Shown here: one piece after another, positions 54,860 through 64,000 of the stretch
How positions within the stretch are numbered: position 1 is the stretch's first letter
How the letters are laid out: each line of letters begins with the position of its first letter
From: Kingdonia uniflora
Lineage: Eukaryota > Streptophyta > Magnoliopsida > Ranunculales > Circaeasteraceae
Reading direction: 5' to 3'
Assembly (NCBI GenBank): GCA_014058105.1
Contig: JACGCM010002568.1
Span: 1,860,001 to 1,924,000, forward strand
Length of the DNA stretch: 64,000 nt
Position numbers and translations under genes: made by a program
Notes under the pieces: model-generated
What the model was told of the DNA's origin: nothing
Databases searched by the model: none
Seen by the model: the letters and a program-made list of their open reading frames with translations, nothing else

Positions 54860-56270
54860 TTCAGTTCTTACGACTAAATCAAGACATTTTTGTGTGGACT
54901 TTCAAAAAGATGGCTGGGGTCGATCCGGCCAAGGCTTGCCACAAATTGGTCATCAACATCAACGCCACGACTACCAAACAAAAATAACGATGACTATCAC
55001 CTTGGCTTTGAGATAAAATTAACATGGAGATTGAGAAATTGATCAAAGTGGGATTCATTAGAGATGGAAAATATCCAGATTGGATATCTAACATTGTTGC
55101 TATCCCAAAGAAGAATGGAAAAGTCTAAATTTGTGTAGATTTCATGGATCTCAAGAAATACACTCCGAAGGACAGTTTCCCTATCCCCAACATTCATCAA
55201 ATTCTTGATTCTACTGTAGGTCACGAACTTTTATCTATGATGGATGCTGCTTCTGGGTATAATCAAATTCTACTCTTGGAAGAAGATCAAGAAAGACCAC
55301 TTTCATCACTGAAAGAGGACTTACTGCTACAATGTCATGCCCTTCGGACTCAAAAATGCAGGCGCGACTTAACAACAGTTGATGACTACTATGTTCAAAG
55401 CACATCTTAGGAAAGCCGTAAAAGTATACATTGACGATCTCATGTACAAGAGCATACAGTCGGTCATCCACATTAGAGATCTCAACATAATATTCAACAT
55501 TCATTGATCTTACAAGATGCGTCTTAATCCTAATAAATGTTAATTCATAGTATATTCAGATTAATTTCTTGGCCATCTTATCAACAAGAAAGGTATTGAG
55601 GCCGATACTAATCAAATTTGGTTTTTCCTCAACATGCCATCTTTAAATATGATGAAAGACATGCAAAAACTTGTCGGCAAGATTATCACTATCAACCGAT
55701 TCGTTTTAAAATCTTCAGACTACTATCATTGGCTGTTCTTACTACTCTACGGTTATATCAAATGAGGAAAAGTTTTGGCAAATGCAGAAGTTCTATGGAC
55801 ATCAGAATGTGAAGCAGCTTTTCAGAATCTCAAAACCTATTTGGGGAGGTATCCCATAATAAGCACCCAAATAGAAAATGAAGAACTGATCATCCACCTT
55901 GCAGTTGCAGATACAATAATTAGCTCGGTTCTCATTCAACTTGAAAGGAAAATCAGGAAGCTAGTCTACTTCATCACCAAATCCCTCAGTCCAGCGGAAA
56001 CGAGGTATTCTAAAATCGAGAGACTTCTTTTAAATTTTGTTAATATTTCACAAATATTTAAACACTACTACCAAGTTCATTCAGTCAAACTCATGACGGA
56101 CTACCCACTCTGGGAGGTTCTATCAAAGAAAGAAAAATTAAGGAAATTGCAACAATGCTCAGTCAAATTGGGAGAACATGATATCAAGTTTGAACAAAGT
56201 CATTCCGAAAAAGGTCAGGCCGTTACAAATTTTCTCAAGGATTTTCTAGTAGGGGGAACACGATCGTGAC
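54860..56270 (+). pseudogene. Tat reverse transcriptase and first RNase H remnant
   Basis: RT: FVWTFKKMAGVDPAKACHKL, then LIKVGFIRDGKYPDWISNIV, AIPKKNGKV-stop-ICVDFMDLKK, YTPKDSFPIPNIHQILDSTV and MMDAASGYNQI. The YVDD box near 55420 is readable as VYIDDL (Y.DD kept in a separate frame). RNase H: SECEAAFQNLKTYL, then LVYFITKSLSPAETRYSKIE. RT thumb motifs between 55500 and 55780 are scattered over frames. Numerous stops. Confidence 0.87.
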
Positions 56271-56319
56271 CTTGCAAAGAAACTTGTAGAAGAGCCACCC
56301 CCCAAAGAATTTGACGAAC

Positions 56320-56830
56320 GGGATAAATTGATTTCAAGGAAAGGGTGGAGACTTCTTACAAATGGATCAACAGGACCCGTAGGGTCAAGAATTGGAATCG
56401 TATTAATTAACTCTTCCAACGACAGAATTGAAAAATCATGTCACCAAATACAAATCTCTCATTCATGGACTCGACTTCGCACTTGAGCTCGGTGTCCCAG
56501 AACTTCCAGTTTACACAGATTCACTACTCGTCATCCACCATTACAATGGGCAATACAAGAAGAATGATAAGATGATCGAATAGTAGCCCTCATTGTAGAT
56601 AGGATGAGTAAGATCGTACAAGAAACTCTCAATTATCTTCCTCGAGGTAAAAACAGAAATACCGATTCCTAGGTATATCTAGCCGGGGTCTTGGGAACAG
56701 AAGCTCGATATCTACAAATCAAAGTAATTTCAACCCCCAGCATTGATCGTATTTTTGTATGCATGATCAACACTGGGGGCGATAAATGGGGAGCGACGAT
56801 TAGCGAAAGCCTTTCCTAGCCTACCTCAGC
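56320..56830 (+). pseudogene. Second (archaeal-type) RNase H of the Tat element
   Basis: Reads WRLLTNGSTGPVGSRIGIVL followed by INSSNDRIEKSCHQI. The pattern W.L..DG(S/A)....G.G.GIVL is the second RNase H found in Tat-clade elements; the first catalytic Asp (normally VDGA) is Asn here. Then the helix block with the second and third acidic residues is partly visible (LELGVPELPVYTDSLLVIH in another frame). This second RNase H is what fixes the clade as Tat. A linker with NTGGDKWGATISESLS follows. Confidence 0.72.
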
Positions 56831-56879
56831 ATAAAATACAAATGTAACGGATAACATCTAGCAGATCTAAAGGAGCGCC

Positions 56880-58040
56880 GACAGCTGATTGAGATCTTAA
56901 AGAGCTATACAAATCAAAACGGTTCATTATGCCGCTGTTTAGTCACCGAGCCTTACCTTAAGTGCCTCTCCAGAAAGAAAGCGGACAAGTTGCTCCGCGA
57001 TTTACATGAAAGTACATGTGGCTCCCACGCCGCAGATCGATCACTTGTAAACAGAGCTATTACACAAAGAGTATTCAGGCTGGGAATGCGCAAGCAAGTA
57101 GAAGAGTACTCTCCCAAATGTGATACATGTCTACGATATGGAAAAATGATACGCTCCCCTGCGCTCAAACTACATGCAAGCAAGGTGTTTTGGCCATTCA
57201 AAAGATGGGCACTCAATCTTGTCGGTAATTTTCATTAGCTAACCGCCGATACCTACACATAGCTGCAAATTATTTTACAATATTGGTAGAGGTAGTTCTA
57301 CTCTGTCAAACCAGAGAGGAAGAGGTTATCTCATTTATCTGGGAACACAACATTACTCAGTTTGGATGCCCCCACCTAATTCGTATAGATAATAGGCCAC
57401 AATTCGTTAGAGAAAAATTCATAGCTTTCCTCAACAAACACAATATCATCCACTCACCATCTAACCCTTACTAGCCTTAAGGTAATGGCCAAGCCAAAAA
57501 TACCAACAAAACCATCGTGGATGGACTCAAGAAAAGGCTTCACTCACAAAAAAAGGGAACTGGGTTCGAGAACTTCCTCAAATCATATGGGCATATGGTA
57601 TAACTCCATGTCAATCAACCGGCTACACCCCATTCCCCCTTGCCTATGGGACTGAGGCCATCATTACCTCAGAATACCATCATCCCGTCAGAGATCACGA
57701 GCTAACTGGCAAAGAAAATGAGTTTGAATTGGCCTGTAACCTCAATTAGATTATGAGACCACAGAGCACGCCATTGCTAACCAAGGTCGAGATCACCATA
57801 TGTTAGCCAGTTCATGCAGCTGATGAGTTAGAAGCCGTACTTTTTAAATTGATGATCTCATCCTTAAAGAAATCCCTCAACATAGGAAAGAGCCTCATAC
57901 TGGAAAACTGGCAGAAAATTGGTATGGTCCATTCCTTATCACAGGTCTCAAGGCCTGGGATCATATTACCTCATAACCGAAGAGGAAGTTCAAAGCTCAA
58001 ATCCTTGGAACACTAGTTGACTGAAACGGTACTATCGTTA
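56880..58040 (+). pseudogene. Tat integrase remnant
   Basis: Zinc finger: HESTCGSHAADRSLVNRAI, then CDTCLRYGKMIRSPA (H..H..C..C). The core starts KRWALNLVGNF (first Asp replaced by Asn in WALNLVG). Further: FIWEHNITQFGCPHLIRIDN (second Asp), GNGQAKNTNKTIVDGLKKRL (region of the Glu, here altered), WVRELPQIIWAYGITPCQST and PFPLAYGTEAII. C-terminal part: KLAENWYGPFLITGLKAWDH. Many stops; ends near 58040. Confidence 0.85.
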
Positions 58041-58199
58041 AGCCCTTCACTACTTAATTTTGAATTCCCGCTTTTTCCATTCCAAAAGTGAGATTTTCAT
58101 CTCCATCTAATCTACATCGTTTTCTTTTCAATGAAAACTTCCAAGTTTTCTCCCATACAACCCTCTACTTATATAGACAATACATAAATTAAAGCATAG

Positions 58200-58705
58200 G
58201 TAATACTAGCTTTCAATCGACCTCTATACCGGTTAAAATAAGGATAACACTTGATTTGACCGCCTCTACTTTACTCTGAGATTAAAAAAAAGGTAATGCT
58301 AGTTTTCAATCATGGAACTCTACCATACATAAGATAAAGCAAAGAGGTAGAACTAGCTTTCATCTCACTTAATATGGCTGCGATATTATACCAGTTAAAA
58401 TAAGAATAACATTTGATTTGACCGACTCTAGTATACTCTGCGATTAAAATTAAGGTAATACTCATTTTCTTTCAAGGAACTCTACCAGACATAAGATTAA
58501 GCAAATGTAAAACTTGTTTTCGTCTCACTCAATATGGCTGTGACATTATACCGATTAAAACAAGGATAATACTTGATTTGGCTGACTATACTATACTCTA
58601 CGATTAAAATGAAGGTAATACTAGTTGTCAATCAAAGAGCTCTACCAGACATAAGATAAAACAAAGATTAAACTCGCTTTCATCTCTCAATATGTCTGCG
58701 ACTGA
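58200..58705. repeat. 161-bp tandem repeat in the Tat 3' region, about three units
   Basis: The marker ATACC(G/A)(G/A)TTAAAA(T/C)AAG falls at 58226, 58388 and 58548 (periods 162 and 160). Each unit also contains GGTAATACT(A/C), CTCTACCA(T/G)ACATAAGAT and a TTTCATCTCAC...AATATGGCTG block. It lies between the Tat pol and its antisense gene. Such hypervariable tandem repeats are known in the 3' untranslated region of Tat/Ogre elements. Confidence 0.88.
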
Positions 58706-58733
58706 TACATTTTTTAGGTTACATATACAGTCG

Positions 58734-61180
58734 CTACAATAGATTATTTTCTGCTATTAGGAAGTTAGCTACACTTTCCCCTACAATAGGAGGACGACCA
58801 GCCATAAATTCCCAAGCTTGAGCAGTCATAACAATCCTGCCCTGTTCTACAAATTTAGTAGGTCGAGAGCCTAACTCTACTTCTATGGAGTTCATATAAT
58901 TTTCTCGATCTATATTATCTCTGTAAATACATCCCGTTTTTGACAAACAGCCGTCCAAGGTATCTCTCTCTAACTAAAGCCTTTTTAGCTCATCAATAAA
59001 ATAGGCGATCACCACCATCATCAATTCTGAGTCCGATGCCTCAAGCCTGACTGCCTTAGAAATTTTTTCCTAACCATTAGAAGGCGTTACGCAACCTATT
59101 ATATCGTTTTTCTTGCCATTCCATTTCACTAATTATTCAAGCTATGAATGTGATGTTCTCTTTCGCCTTCTTGTCAGCTTCAGCTGATTCAGCCTGATTA
59201 ATTGCCCTCAAATCTACCACCTGAGCAAGAAGTTCCTCAAGCTCCCTGTTTAAATCTTCCCCAGCCGGAGACTTCTTTAACTACTCATCTTGCTTCTTAA
59301 TTAAAATCTCCTTATCCCTGATAGTCGTCTCTAACCCTCGTTCTAAGAGTAGCGTCCAACTTACTTTGGCACTCCCTTAACCGCTCGTTTCCTTTTAGCA
59401 CATGATCTTGAGTTCGAGCTACAATTTCCTCCAGCTTTCTTATTGGAGCTGATAGGCTAACTACATCCCCTTTCATAAGGGAAACCTTGGCTTCACTTTT
59501 ATTCTTCTTCGAGTGCTCTCCAGCCTCGGCGTTTCTGGCACGCGAATTGCCCTGCGCTAATTCGGTCTTTAATACTGCCACCCATACATTCAACTTATCG
59601 CACTTTCGTTGCACCATCCATAACTTCACATATTTAGCAGGTAAGGCTATAGTCGGCAGCTCAATCGCAACTTCAGAGGTACATAGGACATCACGAGCTT
59701 TCTTCAACTTGATATTTTTCTTGACCATTTTCTTCTTTAATCGCTCAAGCTAGTTTCTGGTACTTACTAGATCAGCTCGAGTTTTCTCCTGATCATTTGT
59801 TTTGCTGATTATATGGTCCTTCACACTAGCCACAAAATGACTTAACCCTTCTTCTAATTTTTCTAACGCTTGTATACGATATCGAGCCAGGTCAGTATCC
59901 ATACTCTTTGCCATCAGTACATCATTCTGGATTTTGAGCTTCACTGCATGTTGTTTCATCTCTATGGGCTCTTTTTGCCCTATACTAATTTTGGCATCCT
60001 TCTCTTCGATCTTCCGAGCAAGTTCGTCAGCAGTTTGGGTTGCCTCAGCAAACTTGATGTGTACCTTTGCATGTTGATCTTCACTATCATCATTTACCTC
60101 TCTCATCCTATCAAACTCCTCCGCAAATTCTTTGTTACATTGGCGTATCACATCTTTGTGAAAGCGAGCTGGCTCCAATTTGACCTGCAGATCACAGATA
60201 CAACATATCTGGTTCGATTCAAAAAATTTACTCAATACATACATCTCATTTCTAACAAAATATCTATTTTTTGACATCTACTTTGTAAAACTACTTCTAA
60301 ACTTAAGGTTGAAGTACAATCTCAGTTGGATAAACATTAACACATACTTCTAACTCTAAGGTACACATTATCTATGTTTAAATTTGCCAATATTTTGTAA
60401 TTTTTTATACACCATTGAGTTCCATTGTCCATAAACTGATAACTGGTTTTTTGGTCTATCCCTACACTATAATTTTAATTTGTAGCTAAAGACTAATAAA
60501 GCATACAAGTTAAATATTTATTGCTCTTTTCTAACTTGTAGCTTCACTTGCAAAGACAATAGGGACGCTGAGGCATCTCTCTCCTTAGCAAGCCCAGTCT
60601 CTAAATCTTTTATTTTGATGTGTATTTCCTTACGTTCCTATAACAAACTTTTCAAAAGCGTCTTAGCCTACATAATTCTATCCAACAAAAAATATTTCAT
60701 CAGATTACAGCATTCCAAACCATTCATACAATCACAGAGTCAACATTCTACTCTACCTTTTCATTTTCTCCCTTTCGATACTCATTGTCATCCACCTGGT
60801 TGTCTCGTACTATTTGGGGAGAGACACTGTCCAGCCTGTCTACAACTCTGATAACAACATCGCCCACCTCATCATCTTCCACCTCCTCAACATAGGTATC
60901 CGCCATAATGGCATTCACCTCATTTTCGGAATACCCCTTGGTTATAAGATGGCACTCGAGTCTGTCGCGCTCTGTTACCACCTCCTCCATATTCTTTCTC
61001 GCTTCCGTTGAAAGATCATTAATCTCTACCTCTTGAGAAGCTTTTTGGCCCTCTAACTTCTTACCCTCCTTAATCAAGTCGCTAACTTTTTCTCAAGGTC
61101 GACCTTTCTCCTCCTCAACTCAGTTTTCTCCTCCTCGACCCCGAGGCATATCCCCTTCAACAAATGGGAAACCTACACAA
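58734..61180 (-). pseudogene. Antisense coiled-coil accessory gene of the + strand Tat element
   Basis: Multi-exon, read on -. Exon about 61165-60748: HLLKGICLGVEEEKTELRRR, then KASQEVEINDLSTEARKNME, VTERDRLECHLITKGYSENE, ADTYVEEVEDDEV, ending GENEKVE. Next exon about 60640-60530: DLETGLAKERDASASLLSLQ. Then, after GTATCTGTGATCTGCAG, an exon from 60188: VKLEPARFHKDVIRQCNKEF, with long coiled coils down to 59312 (for example LKTELAQGNSRARNAEAGEH). A further segment at 58958-58734 reads VELGSRPTKFVEQGRIV. Only a few breaks. Function unknown; extra antisense genes are known in Tat relatives. The first exon is cut at the junction near 61250. Confidence 0.7.
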
Positions 61181-61249
61181 ATAAAGAACATTGACCTCAC
61201 TATTTGCTCGAATCACTATACAAAATTCATTACATATACAAAATTTATT

Positions 61250-61378
61250 ACATATTCAAATTCCCATCTCCAATTGCTACAATTAAACAAATGTGCATAA
61301 GTACCCTAAATTAAATATAATGGGCGACTAAAATACATTTTTGGGTATATTAAAAATGTCATAATTTTGCGCTCATCA
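61250..61378 (-). mobile_element. Outer fragment of the 5' LTR of the second-family element
   Basis: Matches the last 120 bases of 50844-52075: CCCATCTCCAATTGCTACAA, then GCGACTAAAATACAT and GCGCTCATCA. Followed by TGGAT, the target duplication. The inner part is missing. Confidence 0.88.
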
Positions 61379-61383
61379 TGGAT

Positions 61384-62440
61384 GTATGGTAGATGTATGC
61401 ATGGATGTGTATAGATAAAAGATAATGATAAGTTGACAGAATACCTAGACCTGTATGTAGGTTGGGCATGAAGAATATTTGTTATAGAATCAAACCACAT
61501 CCTTCAGCCTATAATTAAGATGAAGACTTTACCTGATATGAAGACGTCGACCTCTAGTCATATAATTGAGTCTGAGAACGTAGAATCTATAAATGTAGAG
61601 TCCGAGGTAGAGAATGAAGTAGTTCTCGTTAAATTTCCAGCTTTCCCTGGTAAATTGCTATCTGGCTTCGGAACTCTGATGTGTCAAAAGAGTTCTGTAA
61701 ATCCAAAGCTATTGTTGGTGGAAAATGGGGAAATATTATAAAACATGCCGGTAGGTTGCTTAAAGGTTATATTGTATCATCTGGGGAAGAACATTTCTTC
61801 TTGTTGCATAACTTAGAAAATGGGAAATTTGATAAGGGAGTTGAGGAATCGATCTCTCTTGAGAATTTTGATGGGAATGTCTAAGGTGACCTGGACCTGG
61901 GATTTTTGTGTTATCTACCTCAGTTGGAATATGGATTAAGGTTGCCCCTTAGCACTCTTGCTAAAGGTATAATAAATACCATAGAGGCTTGTCTTGCCTA
62001 ACTGAATGGAAACATATGTGAGGTAATCAATATTTGAGAGCCTCTAAATAGATTGTGGGAGGAGAATTAGGTGGAGAGAAGAATAATTCAGGAAGACATT
62101 TTGCAGTACTACGCCGTGTAATATTATGCTATAACTTAGGGTGCGTATTTCTTTTCGAGCTTTTCTCGACCGCTTTTCTTCGATCTAAATTTTACAGGTC
62201 GAGTTTGGAGCGATAATTTGATATAGGTGAAAGGTGATTGCCTTCAGAGAGAGGATGAAAAACCAACGGAACTGCTATAATGGAAGGTTTATTATGTTAT
62301 TTAACAATATGTTGTGTATGTGCTACAGGTCCTCGGTTAAAGGTGACTAGAAAGGAATCAATGTTAGATACTGTTGCTCGAGATGGTGTTGAGCTCGAGA
62401 TAGTACTGAAGAGGTTTAGCATCAATTGAAACAAAAGAGC
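61384..62440 (+). pseudogene. Tat antisense accessory gene (base layer), middle region
   Basis: After the element, intron-like DNA leads to an acceptor-like GTATGTAG at about 61454-61461, then frames at 61520-61741 (SHIIESENVESINVESEVEN, then VVLVKFPAFPGKLLSGFGTL) and 61681-61884 (GRLLKGYIVSSGEEHFFLLH). They overlap with a shift near 61700. They encode acidic, coding-like stretches, not recognised. 61885-62470 holds little coding signal. Confidence 0.4.
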
Positions 62441-62474
62441 TAATAGTTGGTTAGAGAAGGTAGAAAAGTCTTAG

Positions 62475-63330
62475 GTAAAGAAACCAATGATGGGGCTTAG
62501 AACCAACAAGAAGAGTAAAGTGGACGGGAGGAAGCATCCGGTGTTACCGAGGACTTTAAAATTGGATTTGGAGGATGTTCCTGAAGTGACCACTTTGAGC
62601 AAGTTAGCTCTAAAGTTCTCGAAGAAGAAAATTGAGAAGGTTGGCTCGGCCTCCGGAACCATAGTGAGTGGGGAGGTAGAAGCGAATGCTAAAAAGAGGA
62701 GGGTAGATCCTCCTACCAAAGTGCAAGAGGCAAAGGTCATGGTGAGACAACCTGCTGTGGAAGATGAGCTATGAGCTATGGAGGATAGGCTGAGGCTTGC
62801 AGCTCGCAAGGGTACTGAGGAGCTGAGTACCTCTGTACATGGTAAGCTAATGACCTTTTTTATTTATGAACTTTGTATTTGGATTCGTGCTAAAAATGTG
62901 CTTGGCTTTATTTTAGACTTCTCGTTTGTTGAAGGATATCTGCCTCGGGATCGAGGAAGGCAAAGCTGTGCTCGACATTGGGAAAGTCGAGCTCGAGAAG
63001 AAGGTTGCTCGACTAGAATCTGACTTGGCTCTGGAGGGAGTACAATTAGTTGTTGTGAAGGCTGTGCATATGGTGTTGATAAGTGAGCTCACTTAGGGGG
63101 CGTAGAAGGATGTGGATGACGTCGCAGTTCAACGCGATAGACTTGGGCATAAACTTCTAACAGTGGGATACACAAAAGTTGACCTCAAAGCTATTAGCTA
63201 GTAACTATGTCGAATAGGATGAAGGGGAAGAGGAGGTCTCTGCTGATGGATATGTGGTAGCAGGGTTAGATTTGGTCTCTCCCAAAACTGATCTAGAGAA
63301 CCGGGGGAAAGATAATGAGAAGGTAGAGTA
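62475..63330 (+). pseudogene. Tat antisense accessory gene (base layer), coiled-coil exons
   Basis: First part: basic frame 62487-62774 (NKKSKVDGRKHPVLPRTLKL, then LSKLALKFSKKKIEKVG). Donor near 62842 (CATG|GTAAGC), intron with TTTTATTTTAG to 62919, then the exon RLLKDICLGIEEGKAVLDIG, then KVELEKKVARLESDLALEG and AVQRDRLGHKLLTVGYTKVD, with two in-frame stops near 63095, ending KDNEKVE-stop near 63329. This exon is homologous to the - strand exon at 61165-60748 (HLLKGICLGVEEEK..., ENEKVE). Confidence 0.7.
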
Positions 63331-63450
63331 AAGTTGTTGAAGTTCGGCTATGTGTTTTTTTGTAGTTTGTAAAACTGTAATTGTATGGAATATTTCTTTA
63401 GGAGATAAATTTTGGATAGGCAAGAGATATTTGCAAACATTGTTTGTAGG

Positions 63451-63560
63451 AACTTAAGGATATACACCTTAGAATTGAGGAATTAGAGAATGAGCTTGCT
63501 AAGGTGAAAGGCGCCTTAGCATCCCTGTTGACATTGCAAGAAGAGCTACAGGTTAGAGAT
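63451..63560 (+). pseudogene. Tat antisense accessory gene (base layer), next exon
   Basis: Begins after TTTGTAG: ELKDIHLRIEELENELAKVK, then GALASLLTLQEELQVRDE. Clearly the same exon as - strand 60640-60530 (IHIKIKDLETGLAKERDASA, then SLLSLQVKLQVRKEQ). 63561-63918 is intron, AT-rich. Confidence 0.72.
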
Positions 63561-63918
63561 GAGCCATTCATATTTGACTTGTATGTTGCATTACTTTAGA
63601 GCTACAAAGTAAAATTAGGAAATAGATATAGATCATACATGAGTTAGTAGATTAGGGGCGATCGTAATCAACCATGTCCAGATAATGTCAAAGTATTTTA
63701 GAAAATTAGAACATAGAAAATGTGTACCTTAAAATTGGATGTAGATGTTATTGCCAACGATCTAAGATCGTACTTTGACCATATGTTTAGATGCAGTCTC
63801 ACAATAATAAAATATGAAAAAATAGAAATATGTTAGAATTCATAAAGTCATTTGTATTATGATTTGATTGCATTTGTGGAGTGCTGTTGAATTAAGCTTG
63901 ATATATTGTATCTGTGAT

Positions 63919-64000
63919 GTAGGTCGAATTGGAGACTATTCACTCGAGTGTTCAACAAACGCTCCAATATAACTATGAGTATGCGGTGAAGTTTGATCAA
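63919..64000 (+). pseudogene. Tat antisense accessory gene (base layer), exon cut by the window edge
   Basis: After GTATCTGTGATGTAG the exon reads VELETIHSSVQQTLQYNYEY, then AVKFDQ. The same intron end (GTATCTGTGAT..AG|GTC) precedes the - strand exon VKLEPARFHKDVIRQCNKEF, then AEEFDRMRE. The gene continues to the right of the window. Confidence 0.72.

Larger units (their letters stand above)
50844..61378 (-). mobile_element. Second-family LTR element, its interior largely replaced by a Tat element
   Basis: Left end: complete 3' LTR (50844-52075). Right end: the outer part of the 5' LTR (61250-61378) in the same orientation. TGGAT is present at both outer flanks (50839-50843 and 61379-61383), a perfect target duplication, so both ends belong to one insertion. 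Between them only 296 bp of its own interior survive (52076-52371); the rest is the + strand Tat element. The missing interior and inner part of the 5' LTR indicate a deletion after the Tat insertion. Confidence 0.82.

Noticed and set aside
60615..61011. + strand frames overlapping the antisense gene (also 59487-59753 and 59870-60274)
   Set aside because: They are mirror-frame shadows of the - strand coiled-coil exons, which show conserved exons and introns with the copy at 62.5-64 kb.

Overview
This window looks like heterochromatic, repeat-packed DNA from a flowering plant, probably a eudicot. It is AT-rich, shows no operons, and nearly all recognisable coding sequence belongs to plant transposable elements: Ty3/gypsy lineages close to Tekay/Del, Athila and Tat, a Ty1/copia element, and FAR1-type MULEs. 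Almost every gene carries stops and frameshifts. I see no intact host gene, rRNA, tRNA or CRISPR. Two small host-gene fragments are recognisable: the C-terminal part of a CSA/ERCC8-like WD40 repair factor, and one exon resembling the chaperonin subunit CCT-theta. The exact species cannot be named from the sequence.

Layout. 1-1850 is a broken Tekay-like pol (+), followed by tandem repeats (86-bp and 40-bp units). 2928-4497 is an LTR (-) with its internal 3' block, then a GT-rich tandem array to 5461. 5462-7441 is mostly unassigned. 7442-12499 is the CSA-like pseudogene (-), split by a 4.6-kb copia element (7732-12301) with a near-perfect 5-bp target duplication. The CCT-theta-like exon lies at 12888-13019. 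13730-18614 is a decayed Athila-like pol (+), interrupted in its protease by a solo LTR (14111-15726). 19158-28103 is a large inverted pair of FAR1-type MULEs (about 4.4-kb arms, short spacer) flanked by an identical 9-bp repeat. Beyond it lies a possible Athila env-like remnant (28648-29097). 30375-31458 is a solo LTR. 31459-33871 is mostly unassigned, with a patch of CACTA-like subterminal motifs.

From 33872 to the end I read one nested stack. The base layer is a Tat element on the - strand. Its 3' LTR is 33872-34460, and its + strand accessory gene (multi-exon, coiled-coil) runs on to the right edge. That gene is interrupted three times. The first interruption is a non-autonomous Athila-related element (36769-43324, target duplication GTTCA). 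The second is another element of the same family (43560-50529), flanked by an odd 99-bp duplication. The third is a second-family LTR element (50844-61378, target duplication TGGAT), whose interior is now mostly a + strand Tat element (LTR, gag, protease, RT, two RNase H domains, integrase, 161-bp tandem repeats, and its own antisense accessory gene).

How the parts relate. The non-autonomous elements have a tRNA-Asp-type primer site, a PPT and paired LTRs but no pol, so they would have depended on an Athila-like partner; a shared post-pol motif links them to the Athila remnant at 18.6 kb. Three LTR types carry the same PPT-adjacent internal block, which suggests modular exchange. The inverted MULE pair could be transcribed as a long hairpin, comparable in structure to the maize Mu killer locus.
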